Below are positions 1 to 11,386 of a stretch of DNA of 64,000 nt, one piece after another. The position numbers and the translations under genes are program-made. Origin of the DNA: Podospora comata (lineage: Eukaryota > Ascomycota > Sordariomycetes > Sordariales > Podosporaceae); assembly GCA_017354895.1 (NCBI GenBank), contig CP071493.1:4030001-4094000 (forward strand), in the 5' to 3' direction. The notes under the pieces are model-generated. The model was not told the DNA's origin. It saw only the letters and a list, made by a program, of their open reading frames with translations, and searched no databases. Each line of letters opens with the position of its first letter. Position 1 is the first letter of the stretch.

Positions 1-1307
1 CTTGCCATTGTGTCTTGAGTCCTGGCGGTGTTTGGGATTTGATAGAATGAGGTGATAGCCAGGTTGTTGAAGGGTCTATGAAGACACGACTATAAGCCTC
101 TACAACAAGCAGGTTAGAAACGAGAGCTTTCTGAAGAGTGAGAACCAATGGCTTTTTAAACTTACCAGGTAGGTAGGTAGGTTAGACCCTCCCCCCCCCG
201 GTGAGGTGACCCGCGTCTATCGGCCCGCACGTCGTGTTTAGGTTGTCCTTCACATTCATGCCGACCCCCCTCTTTGATCCTGCATATCAACAGCAGAACT
301 TCCGTCTCACACATCAGGTTGTATTACCACTTGCTCGTCAACCTCGCCATCTGCCCACAACAACTCATCCTCCTTCCTACCCAAGACACCTCACCAATGG
401 TCCCCAATAACACCCCCCTGACGCCATCACGAAGTCGCCCCCCCTACCGAAAGCCGCATCTCCGGATCTCCCCTTCAAACACCAAGACGCGCGTTCCCTC
501 CCCCTCCACGCTCGGTAGCTTGACCTCTTCCAGACAAACTACTGCGCGGTAATATACTCATGTGTTGATAACTTGATAGTCGTCCACCTCTCGGAAAGGC
601 AACAATACCGCTGTCGGGTGTCTTTGCGTGTGATCGAGACGAAACAATAGTAATCATAACTTGGGAGGGTAGTATAGTAGTGAGACAGTAGTTTCATTTC
701 TTATATGCAGGTCCTTTGTAAGCCGATGCCCCCGCCCTTTGTAAGCGGCAGAAAAATGGAGAGAAAAGAGAAGGAGCTAGTGGGTCGAGATGGCATGGTC
801 CAAACTAAGGTTCTTGCTGAGGTTAGAAGAGTAAAACGAAACGGCTCAGGAAGTCGCCAAGTTGATATGACCTCTGGTTTGAGAAAAACAAAACGTAAAA
901 AGGCATGTCGGTCGTCGTTGAGGTTAGCATTGCCATCGTGTATACAGTCGACATCTCAGTGAGCGTTGCAACGTGGGTAAGGCATGTGTCATGTGCAGAA
1001 AATGTGAATATCAAATTTGTTTATTTCAAAACTCCTATCTGTTTCCTTTGCCAGATAGTCAAATCAAAATGCTATTAAAAGATAATACCAGCAAACACGC
1101 GTAAGCAACGTCGCCGTAGCGTATCAAAGAAAACGCCATGTGATCCAAGACAAATGAAAACCCCGCGTCTCCATTCTCATCGTTGTTATCGTAACCGCGC
1201 ATTCATGTGTGTATAATGCCGCTTATCAAAGATCATCGACGGCATAAAACTTCATTAGATGTCCTGTCATCCATCATCCGTCTGTCACTCGTGCCTGTGG
1301 AAAAGTC
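1..1307. other. intergenic, no gene seen
   Basis: Only short, overlapping open frames on both strands, none with splice signals or family resemblance. A C-run lies near position 190. The last 300 bases are AT-richer and probably hold the 3' untranslated region of the minus-strand gene that ends at 1308. Confidence 0.5.
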
Positions 1308-2735
1308 CTAGGCAGTCACACTGCTTCCCATCGAGCCCCATCGGAACCTCCTCAGCGTTCCACCGGATGTGGACTTGACCAGCTCGCGCCCACAGCTCGC
1401 AGAGGTGTTTGACGCCGAACCAGCAGCGCTAAAAGAACCCAGCGCACTCCCCTCTTGCCGACCTACCTCGCGCCCAATGACATAGCCTGCCCCAAACCCT
1501 ACCACGGAAACCAATACCACCACACCAGCGCTCACCACCCAAGTCATGAGCGTCGGGCTGAGGAAGGTTGCTGTCTCCCCTTCGGCGAATCCAGGTGAGC
1601 TGGTCTTTTTCTTCTTGACAGCCCGTGAGGATTTTGTCTGGTTGGTTGCGGCACGCTTGTGCTTCTCTGCCGAATCCTGCTGCTCCTCCTTTCCTCTGCT
1701 CGACGTGGAGCACGGGGCACTGGGAGCACTGGAGTTGGATGCGGTTCGAAGTGGAGCCTTGGGCGGCCCGCCGGATCCGCCAACGGAGGGCGGAGGTGGG
1801 CCTTCGGCCAGGAGCTCCGATTCGGGAACGAGCCTCAGCTCCATCGGTTGCGAGCTTGGCAGGACACCAACCCCTGCACCGAGTCCACCCATGCCGGCAT
1901 TTGAGGGTCCGGCTCCACGTCTCTCATCGGCCTTTCCAAGACCACGAGCAGCCTGAGCACACGACAGCAGAGTCGTGAGTGAAGCACGAAGCGCGGCGTC
2001 GTGATCGGCTTGGTAGGCAGGTGACATGAAATTCGGGTGGCCGCGATGCGTACGGGTGTGTGAGCAGTGAGGTATGGGAGGCCGTGATTGGGGTGGGTGG
2101 TGAGGAGGTACTGAGCTGGTTGAGTGGCGGTGGGTTAGGTGTGATGGCGGGTGCGAGAAGGCATTTGGCTGTGGCCTGAATGCGGGCGCATCTGACGGGC
2201 GACCAAGGGCGGTCGCATTCTCGTCGTCGTCACTATCAGTATCGATATCTATGGCCCGGCGGACGGTAGTCTGGTAACGCAGCAGATTCGCCGAGGGATG
2301 CACTGCCTCGTTTGAGCTCGTCATAACTCTATCCTCTTCACTCTCCGTCTCGTCATATTCTTCCTGGCTGCTGGTAGCGCCGCCACGACTGGAGGGATGT
2401 CCAATAACGAAAGATGCGGGCATTGGCCGGTGCTGCTGCGACCTCCTCCGCCTGGACGGGTACGAGTTGGTGCCGACCCTGAGGCCCGTAGTTACGATTT
2501 CATCTCCGATAGATGACAAGGACGAAGACGACGGCTGCGAGGCTACTTCTACCCACGACTCTGCATGTTCAAAAGTTAGTTTATTGGGGAGATGGATATC
2601 ACTCTCGATGCAGTACTGACCATCATATCGGCGACGCGGCAATGTCCCGTCAGATCGCCCCGTGGCCCCCGCGCTCTCTGGAGCATCGCCATACAGCCCT
2701 CCCGGCCCGGTGCCTTGAGAATCGTAGGGCCCCAT
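1308..2735 (-). CDS. fungal protein of unknown function with C-terminal membrane anchor
   Basis: Not recognised beyond a general fungal type. The first true ATG is at 2735; the open frame extends a little upstream only through a non-ATG codon. I place an intron at 2561-2620 (donor GTCAGT, branch ACTAAC, acceptor TGCAG), giving exons 2621-2735 and 1308-2560 and a 455-residue protein. The intron is exactly 60 nt and stop-free, so a gene finder may read through it. The protein is mostly disordered: Arg-rich and Ser-rich segments near the N-terminus, an acidic Asp/Glu patch, His/Pro-rich stretches in the middle, then a basic Lys/Arg block followed by one hydrophobic helix (roughly residues 377-402). 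That order suggests a tail-anchor-like or single-pass membrane protein with a cytosolic N-terminus. No catalytic motif is visible. Confidence 0.75.
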   Translation of the reverse strand: MGPYDSQGTGPGGLYGDAPESAGATGRSDGTLPRRRYDGQYCIESDIHLPNKLTFEHAESWVEVASQPSSSSLSSIGDEIVTTGLRVGTNSYPSRRRRSQQHRPMPASFVIGHPSSRGGATSSQEEYDETESEEDRVMTSSNEAVHPSANLLRYQTTVRRAIDIDTDSDDDENATALGRPSDAPAFRPQPNAFSHPPSHLTHRHSTSSVPPHHPPQSRPPIPHCSHTRTHRGHPNFMSPAYQADHDAALRASLTTLLSCAQAARGLGKADERRGAGPSNAGMGGLGAGVGVLPSSQPMELRLVPESELLAEGPPPPSVGGSGGPPKAPLRTASNSSAPSAPCSTSSRGKEEQQDSAEKHKRAATNQTKSSRAVKKKKTSSPGFAEGETATFLSPTLMTWVVSAGVVVLVSVVGFGAGYVIGREVGRQEGSALGSFSAAGSASNTSASCGRELVKSTSGGTLRRFRWGSMGSSVTA

Positions 2736-5700
2736 CGTAAACACAAGCTGTTTATTGGATAGACAACAGGTCTTTCAAATGCTTGATGATTTGTTGTCAA
2801 GGTGTAGCCCCGTGTTTGTTGGTTTACGGCGCGCTCCGGTTTGGTGATAGCTGTCCCCCTTGGCTGGTCCCCGCCCGGGCAAAGTGGAGCCGTGAACAAG
2901 GAGACAACCTGTCTAACAGGATGGTTCGATGAACAAACGAACAGTGCGGGGAATGGGTTGACGTTGACGTTGACGTGCGACGCCGGGAGCCAGGTATGGT
3001 GGATGAGAACTCTGTTGGTGAAGTGAGGTTGAATTCCTCATAGTCGATAGGTTCGTTGAGGCTTTGTCGTTCTTTGTCCCTCCAGCCTCGATGGGCGAGT
3101 GAGCATGCGCCGGGCTGGTTGAAGCTTGGCAGAACGGACGGGAGCGTGCCAGTGGCCGCCGTGAGGGCGTGGGTTGGGGCTGGCAGGTCGGCGTGACCAG
3201 ACTAGCTTGTTTGGGGAAAAGTGGAGAGGTCATCCTGGGCCATTCTGCAAGCTCATTCGCTGCTCACCAGCTCAACCATCCCCACTTGCTTGTCTGCTGG
3301 ACAGGGCACGCTTCTGTCCAATGACGCGATGGTTTGTTGATTAGCAGGGATAACGCGGCAAGAGGTGCGATAACGATAAGATGCCAGAGGTCTGAGACGA
3401 TTTACTGCATAGAGATGCAACCTGGGATGCTTACCAGCTGCGTGAGGTCGCAATAACAAGAGGTTTAAGATGGACTGATAGTGGCATACATACATCATTC
3501 CAGACTTGCCATCAGTTAGAAGTCCGAAGAAATGTGATTCAGGCGTAAGATGTTATCATCTAGGCAACTTCTCGTTATCGGATGGTTTTTGTTTAGTGCC
3601 GGGCCGGGTGAATGAAAGGCGGAAAAGGCCATGTCACGTCGATGAAGATTCTTGCCTGATAATAAGCGCAAGGATGGTGTCCTCGGGCATCATGAAATGT
3701 ACAGCATTATGAACATCCCTCAGTCGCCAGAACAGACACGTGCCTGGGTCAGCACCAAGTCGAAACACCTCTGCCGTGCTTCTCCTTTAGGAAATTTTGT
3801 GCTCACCTACTTTCCTTCTGAGAGATCTGGATGTCACACACTTGGATAATCCTTACGATCGATTTGCTGCCCTACGCGACAGTTGAGCCTCCCTCAAGCA
3901 GTCATCACGATGAACCCAAGATGACTGGAAACAAACTGCGGGGGGAACACCTGCTCGACAGCAGCCCCGCTCCGGCCCCGCAACCATGAACGAGAGGTTT
4001 TTTTTCTTTTTCCTTTCAGCCCAGACGACACACACTTGCACGTATTCGGACACAGAGCAAATAAGTGGTTTGTCTGGGTTCCTCGGATGAAGACATGGTG
4101 ATGTGATAGAGGGGGTGATGTCTCGGATAGCTGAGGTTGTCATGGAAGTTGGTCTGACTCCCGACTGTCTCTCTACAGCACAGCACAGCTGCAGAAGCAT
4201 CTGCAGCCTCCTGCAGAGACCTGTCCCAATGGTCGGCGATGTTTGGTTTCTAGGCGGTCCTTCAACCACGACCACCACGGCAGCTTGTACAGGCCAAATC
4301 CATGATGAATCGGTGTGGGTTACGTGCTTCGAAAGCTGGATGGCTCACAGGATGGTTTGAAGGCAACCTCAAGATCGGACACCCCACGGCGATATTTGTC
4401 ACGGACAACACTAGCCAATGTGAGAAGGTCAGTCTCTCGGCCCGCCGGTTGACGTGGCAATAATTGCTGACGATATTTGATGTTACAGACACTACGGGAC
4501 GCTGGACAAGAACGCGGGGGGACAACCCAACCGGTTGGTCATCTGAATTGGTGTTGCAAAATGCAGCATCCCAATGAGGTGGCAGGCAAACCTGTGCTCG
4601 ACGGCTTCTCGGCAGTCGATTCTCGAGAGACTGGGGAAGTCGGGCGGTCATTCATCGGAGCCCGACTTGACCAGCCTAGAAGAGCCTCATGCCTCTAGTT
4701 GTGTAGCATCGAGTGTGCATGAGAATTCAGGCGAGAGATTGTCCGACTCTGTGAACAGCTGCAGATGTGTTGCGTGAGAATTGAAAGCACTCGGCAAACT
4801 CACCGGTCAATATGTTCTGAGTCGAGGTGGAAGGGGTATTCCGAACGGCGGTGTTTCATCCTGATATCTTCTGGCACGCCAGCTCGAGAAGCTTCAATGT
4901 CAATCCAAATCGAAAACCAGCAACACCATAGATTTTTGAGATAATTTGTGGCAACTAAGAGTGAAATGGAGCTATATTGGTGTAAGTGAAGGGTTGTCGT
5001 TGATTTAAGCTCCCTGACGAAAGAGCCCCAGCGTGTGGAAACTATCTCGAAGAGGGAATTGTAAATTCAGAAGACCCGTATTGCCAGCACAGCCTCCGAG
5101 CATATGCGCACGTAGCCAGGGGTAATTTGATATAAAAACGCTCACCTGCACGCCGCTCGGTCTACAGAAACACTTGCCTTCATAAAACACTTCGCAACAA
5201 CGAAAAAAACGGTCAGTTTCAAGGTGTAAAGAAGAAGAACTCGTCTCAGTCGCCAACATGCTCTACAGACGACATTATTTCCAGCAGGACGTGAGTAAGC
5301 ATTGGTCCGTCCTCGACCGGCGAGAGGCTTGGCAGCCACCTGCACCTCTTCGACTGCCCTCCACTCCCCTACTTCCCATAGAGCACCTACCCTCCATCAA
5401 GACAAGGGTACAAACTGATGTCTCCAGCCCTGCCAGGCAGTTTTAGATACATACATTGCCTTGCTTACCTCAGACAATCCAAGGCTGGCTTTCCACCAAG
5501 AGCCCTAATATTTCATGTCCTTGTTTACTGTGGAATGAGGATCACTCATATTTACTCGCGAAATATTCACAGTCAAAAGAACCAACAGTGCTGCAAACTC
5601 GGAACGCCGGCTGGGGATGCTGGGTCCAGCCGTGGAGAAGCCGGGGCGGTTGTGTGCTGCTTGCATGCTGCACCTACACTACCTACATGCATGACAGCCA

Positions 5701-6247
5701 TCAGCAAGAAAGAAGGAAGAAACGAGGAGCCGGAAAGAGGTGGGCGACAGGCAAGACTCCCAAAATTGAGGCTCAAAAAAGATACAAAGCAACGGAACAG
5801 CTGGCGAGCCCCTCTCTGGATCGATTTGCTTCTGGCCCCCTCCTTCCATGCTCCCCTCCCATGCTCGCCCCCTCCGGGATCCAAGAAAGTCGGGATATGC
5901 CACACCCTGCAAGCATGAGCGCACTTCTATGCAACAACACCAAATCCTGCCAATAAAAGGACTAGTCGATCTGCAATATGCTCCTGGGTCGATCCGCTCA
6001 TGTGAACCATGTTCAGCGAGTGGGGTGATGGACAGCATCAAGATACGTATTTGCGGCTCAAAATTGGGCTTTCACGGGTATAAAGATGGCATCTGGAGAC
6101 CGTGAACGAGAGAGTGAATTCATCGGAATCACACAACATCTCAGCTTCACAAGTCTACCCAAAGTCCACCTCGTTTACCTACGCACACTCAGCCCAATTC
6201 ATCCACTCAACCATTTCACATCACCACCACCCCCACCACTCTACAAG
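2736..6247. other. intergenic, no supported gene
   Basis: About 3.5 kb with only short overlapping open frames. A small GTTGAC triplet repeat sits near 2958-2975. At 5258 an ATG opens a frame of 11 codons that runs into a GTGAGT donor-like site, but no following exon could be found. The last few hundred bases form the promoter and leader of the candidate small gene at 6248. Confidence 0.4.
6079..6085 (+). promoter_or_regulatory. TATA box of the candidate small-peptide gene
   Basis: The sequence TATAAAG lies about 165 bases before the ATG at 6248. It is followed by a C/A- and T/C-rich leader with CACAACATC and CTTCACAAG, typical of strong filamentous-fungal promoters. The ATG at 6086 lies on the TATA box itself and is therefore unlikely to be a start. 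Confidence 0.5.
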
Positions 6248-6376
6248 ATGGCTTACAACACCATGACCCAACAATCTTGCTCAGACCTGGTGAACCATCA
6301 TGAGCAAGAACCCTTCTACGAAGTGAAGAAAGGCACATCCTCCTCCTCCTCCAACAGCTCCGGAAGTAGCGAGTGA
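6248..6376 (+). CDS. candidate 42-residue hydrophilic protein
   Basis: The ATG at 6248 follows a canonical fungal leader (CACTCTACAAG before the ATG) and a TATA box about 165 bases upstream. The peptide begins MAYNTMTQQSCSDL, has an acidic and His-containing middle (NHHEQEPFYEVKKG) and ends in a Ser-rich tail closed by SSGSSE. It has no signal peptide, membrane helix or known domain. The third codon position favours C/G as in the neighbouring genes. Its size and strong-looking promoter recall the small abundant stress or starvation proteins of filamentous fungi, but I do not recognise the family and that role is inference. It could also be a short upstream frame of an unannotated transcript. 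Confidence 0.45.
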   Translation: MAYNTMTQQSCSDLVNHHEQEPFYEVKKGTSSSSSNSSGSSE

Positions 6377-7432
6377 ACAGGGTTTCTTGACGAGAGGCTC
6401 ACCCAGCCAAAATGTAGGCACCTGCTGCTCTCCTTTTCCATAAAAATTCAGTCTATAACGAGAACATAACACTGCTCACCCACATGACCATTGCTCACCA
6501 CTCTACTACGACCCACAGGTTCCCAACAAAGCCATATCATGCCCCATACGTTACAAGTTATAACCACCTACACATAACTATACACACCCACTACCCCACA
6601 ATCGACCACAAACACGATACAACCACTCCCACACAACCACTCCCACACAACCACTCCCACACGTCCCCGCCCTCCTTCATATCGAACCCAACACCACCAC
6701 CACCAACACCAGTCGCTACCATGATACCCCATTTTCGATTTTAAACCGGTTTTCCCCCCCGAACAATCTCATTATCCGGTGTAGGCGCCATTTTTTTTCT
6801 CGAAATATCGAAAACCAGTCTCTACCCACCCATCTCACGTATTTTGCTTTTGCTTTCCCACGGAATGGCTTATGTTATGTATACCCCCAAAGTAGGAAGT
6901 TCCACAGTCTTCTTATGCACACACACACACACACACACACACAAGGAAGGGCATGTTCTGTTATCTGGAAGGCGTTTTGTTGTTCTTTATTTAGCATTTT
7001 GTTTTCCTACTTCAAATCAATCCAGTACATCCACTTAGCAGAAAGGGTGGAAACTGGGTATAACTGGGATCGAGATCATGCCCTGACAGGTGGAGGAAGA
7101 AATGACTCCATTGTCCAACTGTTGAAATGACTGATACACCAGGTTTACAAGATGGTTGACAGTTTTTATCGATTTTTGATTCAATATGATTGTTTTGACA
7201 AAATGCTACCTAAAATTGGATATTCCATCTGTGACCTGGGTTCTCTTGTCGCTTCTAACACTTCCACCAAAGGCGGCCAAGCAGCCTCACAAGAGTGACC
7301 TTACGCTGGGCTTCTCTTTCACATACCAACCATAATCACCTCATCCGCCAAGTCATTGATTCCGTGACTTTCCGCTCCTACACCTCCATCTCTCCAATAT
7401 TACCCCCGCACGTACTGCTGCTGCCGCCCATT
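6377..7432. other. intergenic with short tandem repeats
   Basis: C/A-rich DNA holding a three-copy 14-base tandem repeat (AACCACTCCCACAC, about 6621-6662) and a CA dinucleotide run (about 6918-6942). The first part may be the 3' untranslated region of the small gene; the last part is the 3' flank of verprolin. No gene seen. Confidence 0.5.
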
Positions 7433-8875
7433 CTAAAGAGCACCCAGATCAAGCGGCACACTGCTTCCCCGACCAGCACGATACCTCTTTGGGCCTCCCA
7501 CAAAGTCCCTTGGCTTCGGAAAGTTCTCCTCACTAGTAAACTTCCACCTCGAGTCTTGTACTACGTAGCGACCACCGCCACCTCCACTTGGACCGTGTGA
7601 TAGCGACACATTCCGTGTTGGGCTTGGGGTCTTGGCTCCTCCACCATTTGGCGCAAGCGTGAAATTGCTCGGATCAAGTAGAGACGCTCGACCTGAAGCG
7701 CTGGATGGAGTATGGCTTAGAGAGGGGGGAGCTGGCGCCGCTGAAGGAGGAGGGGGTGGTGCCGGCGAGCGAGGAGCATCGTTCGAGGGAGGGGGTGGTG
7801 GTGGAGGAGGGGCTGACGCAGGAGACGATACACTGGATGCCGCACGAATTGCTGCTTGAGCCGCGATACTCTGCGAGATATTATTTGTAGCCGCGGCTGG
7901 AGCAGGCGGCGGCGGCGGTTGTGAGCGGGCTGGAGCCGGCGGTGGTCGTGGAGCTGCAGACGGAGGAGGCGGAGGAGGGGCGGGAGGAAGCGAAGGGGCC
8001 GAAAACGACGGAGGGGGTGGGGCCGAGGACGGAGGAGGGGGTGCTGGTGCGCCGGGAAGTGGAGGGGCTCCCGAAGGCTTGCGAGAACTCGGAGGTGGCG
8101 GGGGTGGCTTTTTGCCAATAATTGGCGGCGGACCTGTTTTTCGGAGATTGGCAGCCGATGGATTGAAAGCAGGGGCGCTCGATGTGCTGGGTAGTGATGG
8201 CCTTCCTGGTATAGCAGGAGCCGCCCCCACTGGAGGTCTCGGTGCGGATATTGTTGGAGGCTTTGGTGCTGACTTGGAAGATTCGGGATCTGAGAGATAG
8301 GAAGACTCTCGACTTGCTGGATGGCTGTTAGTGATACCCAACACTCATGATCAGATGCGCCTTACCACCAGTATCAACGCCCCCACCTGTTTTGCGCAGT
8401 TTTGGCATGCCTCCAGCAAATAGGCCAGCTAGTTGTGGGGGTCCATCTGTGCTTGGTGCCGGTTGATGTCTATCACTCTGATCGCTATTACTTCTCCCAC
8501 GATTTCCAGGCAAAGGAGGGGCGAGACCGCTGGGAGCTTTAGGTAGGCCAGGAACGGGGGGAGCACCGAGAGAAGATGAGCCGGGACCTCCGCCTCCAGA
8601 TACCTTGCCGATGATTGGGGCCGATCGATCGTTCGTGACAGTTTTCTTCAACGCCTTTCCTTTGCCGATGTCTTGTAGCAAGGCACCCTTTCAAGACGGT
8701 TAGTGAATTTGCTTTCCATAACAGCCAGGTCTCTCTGCCAACACACCCTATTCGGCAATCCAGCAGGCGGACGCGCCGGCAAAGCACCGCCTCCCGGGGG
8801 CGGAGGTGGTGGAGGAGGGGGAGGACCTCCAAAGCCGGGCGGCGGCGGCGGAGGTGGTGGAGGAGGAGGAGGCAT
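7433..8875 (-). CDS. vrp1: verprolin / WIP-like actin regulator
   Basis: Verprolin binds monomeric actin through WH2 motifs and recruits the WASP-family Arp2/3 activator to cortical actin patches during endocytosis and polar growth. Exons 8747-8875, 8366-8687 and 7433-8316 give 444 residues. The first intron is GTGTGT...AAAG. The second is GTAAGG...CCAG with a CACTAAC branch site just upstream. The protein starts MPPPPP and carries two polyproline runs, then a WH2 motif formed across the first splice joint (LLQDIGKGKALKK, about residues 46-58, LKKT core). A long proline-rich middle full of PPPPP blocks follows. The C-terminus is basic and aromatic (FPKPRDF, KRYRAGRGSSVPLDL), matching the conserved WASP-binding end of the WIP/verprolin family. 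The order WH2, polyproline, WASP-binding tail is complete, so the gene looks intact. Identification rests on this architecture and is firm. Confidence 0.92.
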
Positions 8876-10051
8876 CGTGTGTTCTTCGATTACAAGGAGG
8901 CCGGCAAGTTGGGACGAGGCTGCAACAAGACGATCGGCGTCTAAGGCCAAGAATTGGAAGGGCGCGGAGTCGAAGCAGTAAAATGACGGCTATGCCGGTG
9001 CACGGTAGTTAGTCCGGGGAAAACGGTGGTAAAGATACAGCTCAGAAATAATGCCTTCTCTTGGACAGACAATGAAGCGGTTGGAAGTTGAAATGCGACT
9101 GCCTTGGATGGTTGGCGTAAGATGATCGGGGGGTAGTACGTACTGCGTCACTCCTGGGCACGGTGGCTCAGCGCTCCAGCAGATAAGATTACAAGCCCAC
9201 TGGTTAATGAGTCAAGCCACAGTGTAGCCTTGGCACTGCCCATAGGTACTCTGCCACTACTGTATACACAAAAGGATCTGCGTTCCAAAACCTATCAACA
9301 GTCTTTTCATGTTTGAGACAGCTTGAGTTATTCTGAGACGGTGTCATACAGCATAGTCCAAATCCAAAACCTCCCATTCTCTTGTGTACATGCTCTGATC
9401 CGAGATCCGAGATTCAAAGACGGGGAGCTATGGGGTGTTGATTGTATGTGTCACATCCGCAACCACAGTAGACATGTTGCTTGGACTGACTTCAATAAAA
9501 AGTAACTAGATGATGGATTTACCTGTTGATTGCCCATCTCGGCACAAAAGTGCTTAAACAAAAATTAGCCCAAGGCAGTGTGGCTGTTTTTCCACAGGTT
9601 ACCGCTTCCACCCCGTTAGATGCACGCTCCAGCCAGCAAGGTGCATACGGTGGGGGTCTTCGCTCAACCGGGGAGGGTGAACACACCCCGGTCACTTCAA
9701 CGCCAATGCACGGATCTGCACCATCTTCTCTAGCCCAGAGAGCTCTCTTTTGACTGCAACACCAAGATTCAACCTCACTTCTCATAAAGTTTTTTTTTCT
9801 TTCACTTAATTCCCTCTTGTACATAACACCCCCCCTCCCCCACCCCCCAAGCTACAATCAGCTACCCCCACGCCCATATACGATCAATTGGTCCATTTCC
9901 GGGTGTTGTTCTGCCTCACTCGGCATCCAGACCACCCACCATCAGTCTGGGGAAAAGAGAGTCCGTGTAGGAGACGACGCGCTAGACGGCTTCAGGACCG
10001 AGCAAAAAAAAAAAAGAAGACACCTTCACCTTCCCCGCCCATTCCACAGCC
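8876..10051. other. intergenic between two divergent genes
   Basis: About 1.2 kb separates the verprolin start from the mitochondrial-protein start, so it holds both promoters and leaders. T-rich and C-rich stretches occur at about 9788-9850, and a run of A's at about 10003-10014 falls in the probable leader of the downstream gene. No gene seen. Confidence 0.5.
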
Positions 10052-11386
10052 ATGCTTCGTCGGCCGTACCAAGCCGGGCTGGGCCTGCAAGTCTGCCAGG
10101 CTTGTGAGCTTGTCTCTGGCAGACAATCGATGCGCACAGCCAAGCGTAGCTTCGTGACACTACATCCCAGCAGACGGTTGGCCAACTTATCACCACCAAA
10201 GCCTACCTGGATGATCGCCACTCGCTCCTTTGGGACCTCGCAGACATGTCTAAAATCAAAACGCCAGCAGACACCGCAAAGTACTACCCAGAACCCAAGC
10301 CCCTCGCCAAGCACGTCGGCCCAGGCCAGCTCACCGGTGGGGGACCAGGATGTGCCAGATTTGGAAGAGATCATGGCTGCCGTTGACCGTACCACCAGGG
10401 AATTCACTGCCCATTCGGGGATCCCCTCTGAGCACATGACGCTCACAGCGCTGCGGGCTTGTGCGCAGACGGATGTCAGGCAAGCAGCAGACACCCAGAC
10501 CAGTCACTCTGCCGTTGCTGCGGCCGAAGACAGGCCTGTCTCGAGACTCTTGGGCTTAGAAGGTGATGCCGCAAAGGCTGGTCAATCTAGCACCTCTACT
10601 ACAGTTTCTGTGCTACGGCCGGAGGACGTTGTCGACAAGGTATCGGAAGCGGCATATGCGATCGTCGCTCATCCCGCGGTTGTTATCACCCCGCAAGTGC
10701 TGGAGGAATATGTTCGACTTCAGGCTCGCCTTGGCAGACCACAGACACTGCCACAAGTCTTGGGTCTCTACGGCAGCAAACCCACGCCCAAGGAAGTGTC
10801 TGGTTCCATCCGCTACACCGATTCCAACCCGGGGAGAGCGAGCAAGGCCGTGGATCCTGCCGTTGCTGAAGCTGCTCTCAATGCGGCGATCGAGGCCGAT
10901 AATCTCGAGGCTGCTATTGGGGTTGTGGAAGCAACATACTCTTCCAAATCCTATCTGCGCGCAAAAGTTATTAGGAAAGGGCTCCTTCCTGCAGGTCTAG
11001 CTGGTGCCGTGCCCTTAGCGCTCTATCTCCTGGCCTCTGAGTTTGCCCAGTTTCAGTCAGCCTGGGACCATGCGAGCGCCACCAAGATTGCCTTTGCTGG
11101 CGCCCTTTGCTATGTTGGATTTACCGGCACAATCGGGATGGTTGCGGCCTTTACAGCCAATGATCAGATGAAGCGGGTTACGTGGGCTATAGGAACACCT
11201 TTGGGCCACCGATGGCTCTACGAGGACGAAAGAGCGGCCCTCGACAAGATTGCGTGTGCTTTCGGATTCTCAGAGGAGCACCGGTACGGTGAGGAGGAGG
11301 GGGAGGAGTATCTCTGGCTCCGGGAGTACTTATTGAGCAGGTCTATGATCCTGGATGCGGTGGACCTGATGGAGGGTATGAACTAG
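10052..11386 (+). CDS. probable mitochondrial membrane protein, function unknown
   Basis: Single exon, 444 residues, with the first ATG after a C-rich leader. The N-terminus is rich in Arg, Ser and Thr and poor in acids (MLRRPYQ..., then RSFGTSQTC), which looks like a mitochondrial presequence. A low-complexity linker follows, then a helical region with a coiled or repeat-like character (AVAEAALNAAIEADNLEAA). Two hydrophobic helices lie near residues 308-325 and 345-368 (LAGAVPLALYLLA; IAFAGALCYVGFTGTIGMVAAF). The C-terminal part has a well-defined charged motif (GTPLGHRWLYEDERAALDKIA) and a Glu-rich turn. This looks like a conserved fungal inner-membrane protein, perhaps linked to mitochondrial gene expression, but I cannot assign a family. 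No truncation is seen. Confidence 0.85.
   Translation: MLRRPYQAGLGLQVCQACELVSGRQSMRTAKRSFVTLHPSRRLANLSPPKPTWMIATRSFGTSQTCLKSKRQQTPQSTTQNPSPSPSTSAQASSPVGDQDVPDLEEIMAAVDRTTREFTAHSGIPSEHMTLTALRACAQTDVRQAADTQTSHSAVAAAEDRPVSRLLGLEGDAAKAGQSSTSTTVSVLRPEDVVDKVSEAAYAIVAHPAVVITPQVLEEYVRLQARLGRPQTLPQVLGLYGSKPTPKEVSGSIRYTDSNPGRASKAVDPAVAEAALNAAIEADNLEAAIGVVEATYSSKSYLRAKVIRKGLLPAGLAGAVPLALYLLASEFAQFQSAWDHASATKIAFAGALCYVGFTGTIGMVAAFTANDQMKRVTWAIGTPLGHRWLYEDERAALDKIACAFGFSEEHRYGEEEGEEYLWLREYLLSRSMILDAVDLMEGMN

Noticed and set aside
3853-4651. Overlapping frames of 130-140 codons on the minus strand
   Set aside because: No splice signals, no family resemblance, and no promoter-like DNA.
5258-5292. Possible first exon ending in GTGAGT
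   Set aside because: No downstream exon continuing in frame was found.
7632-8981. Gly-rich and Arg-rich frames across the verprolin gene
   Set aside because: They are antisense or shifted shadows of proline codons in verprolin exons.
9140-9230. GGCACGGTGGCTCAGCGC, resembling an Alu left arm
   Set aside because: Only about 15 bases match; no A/B-box pair, tail or target duplication, and the host is a fungus.
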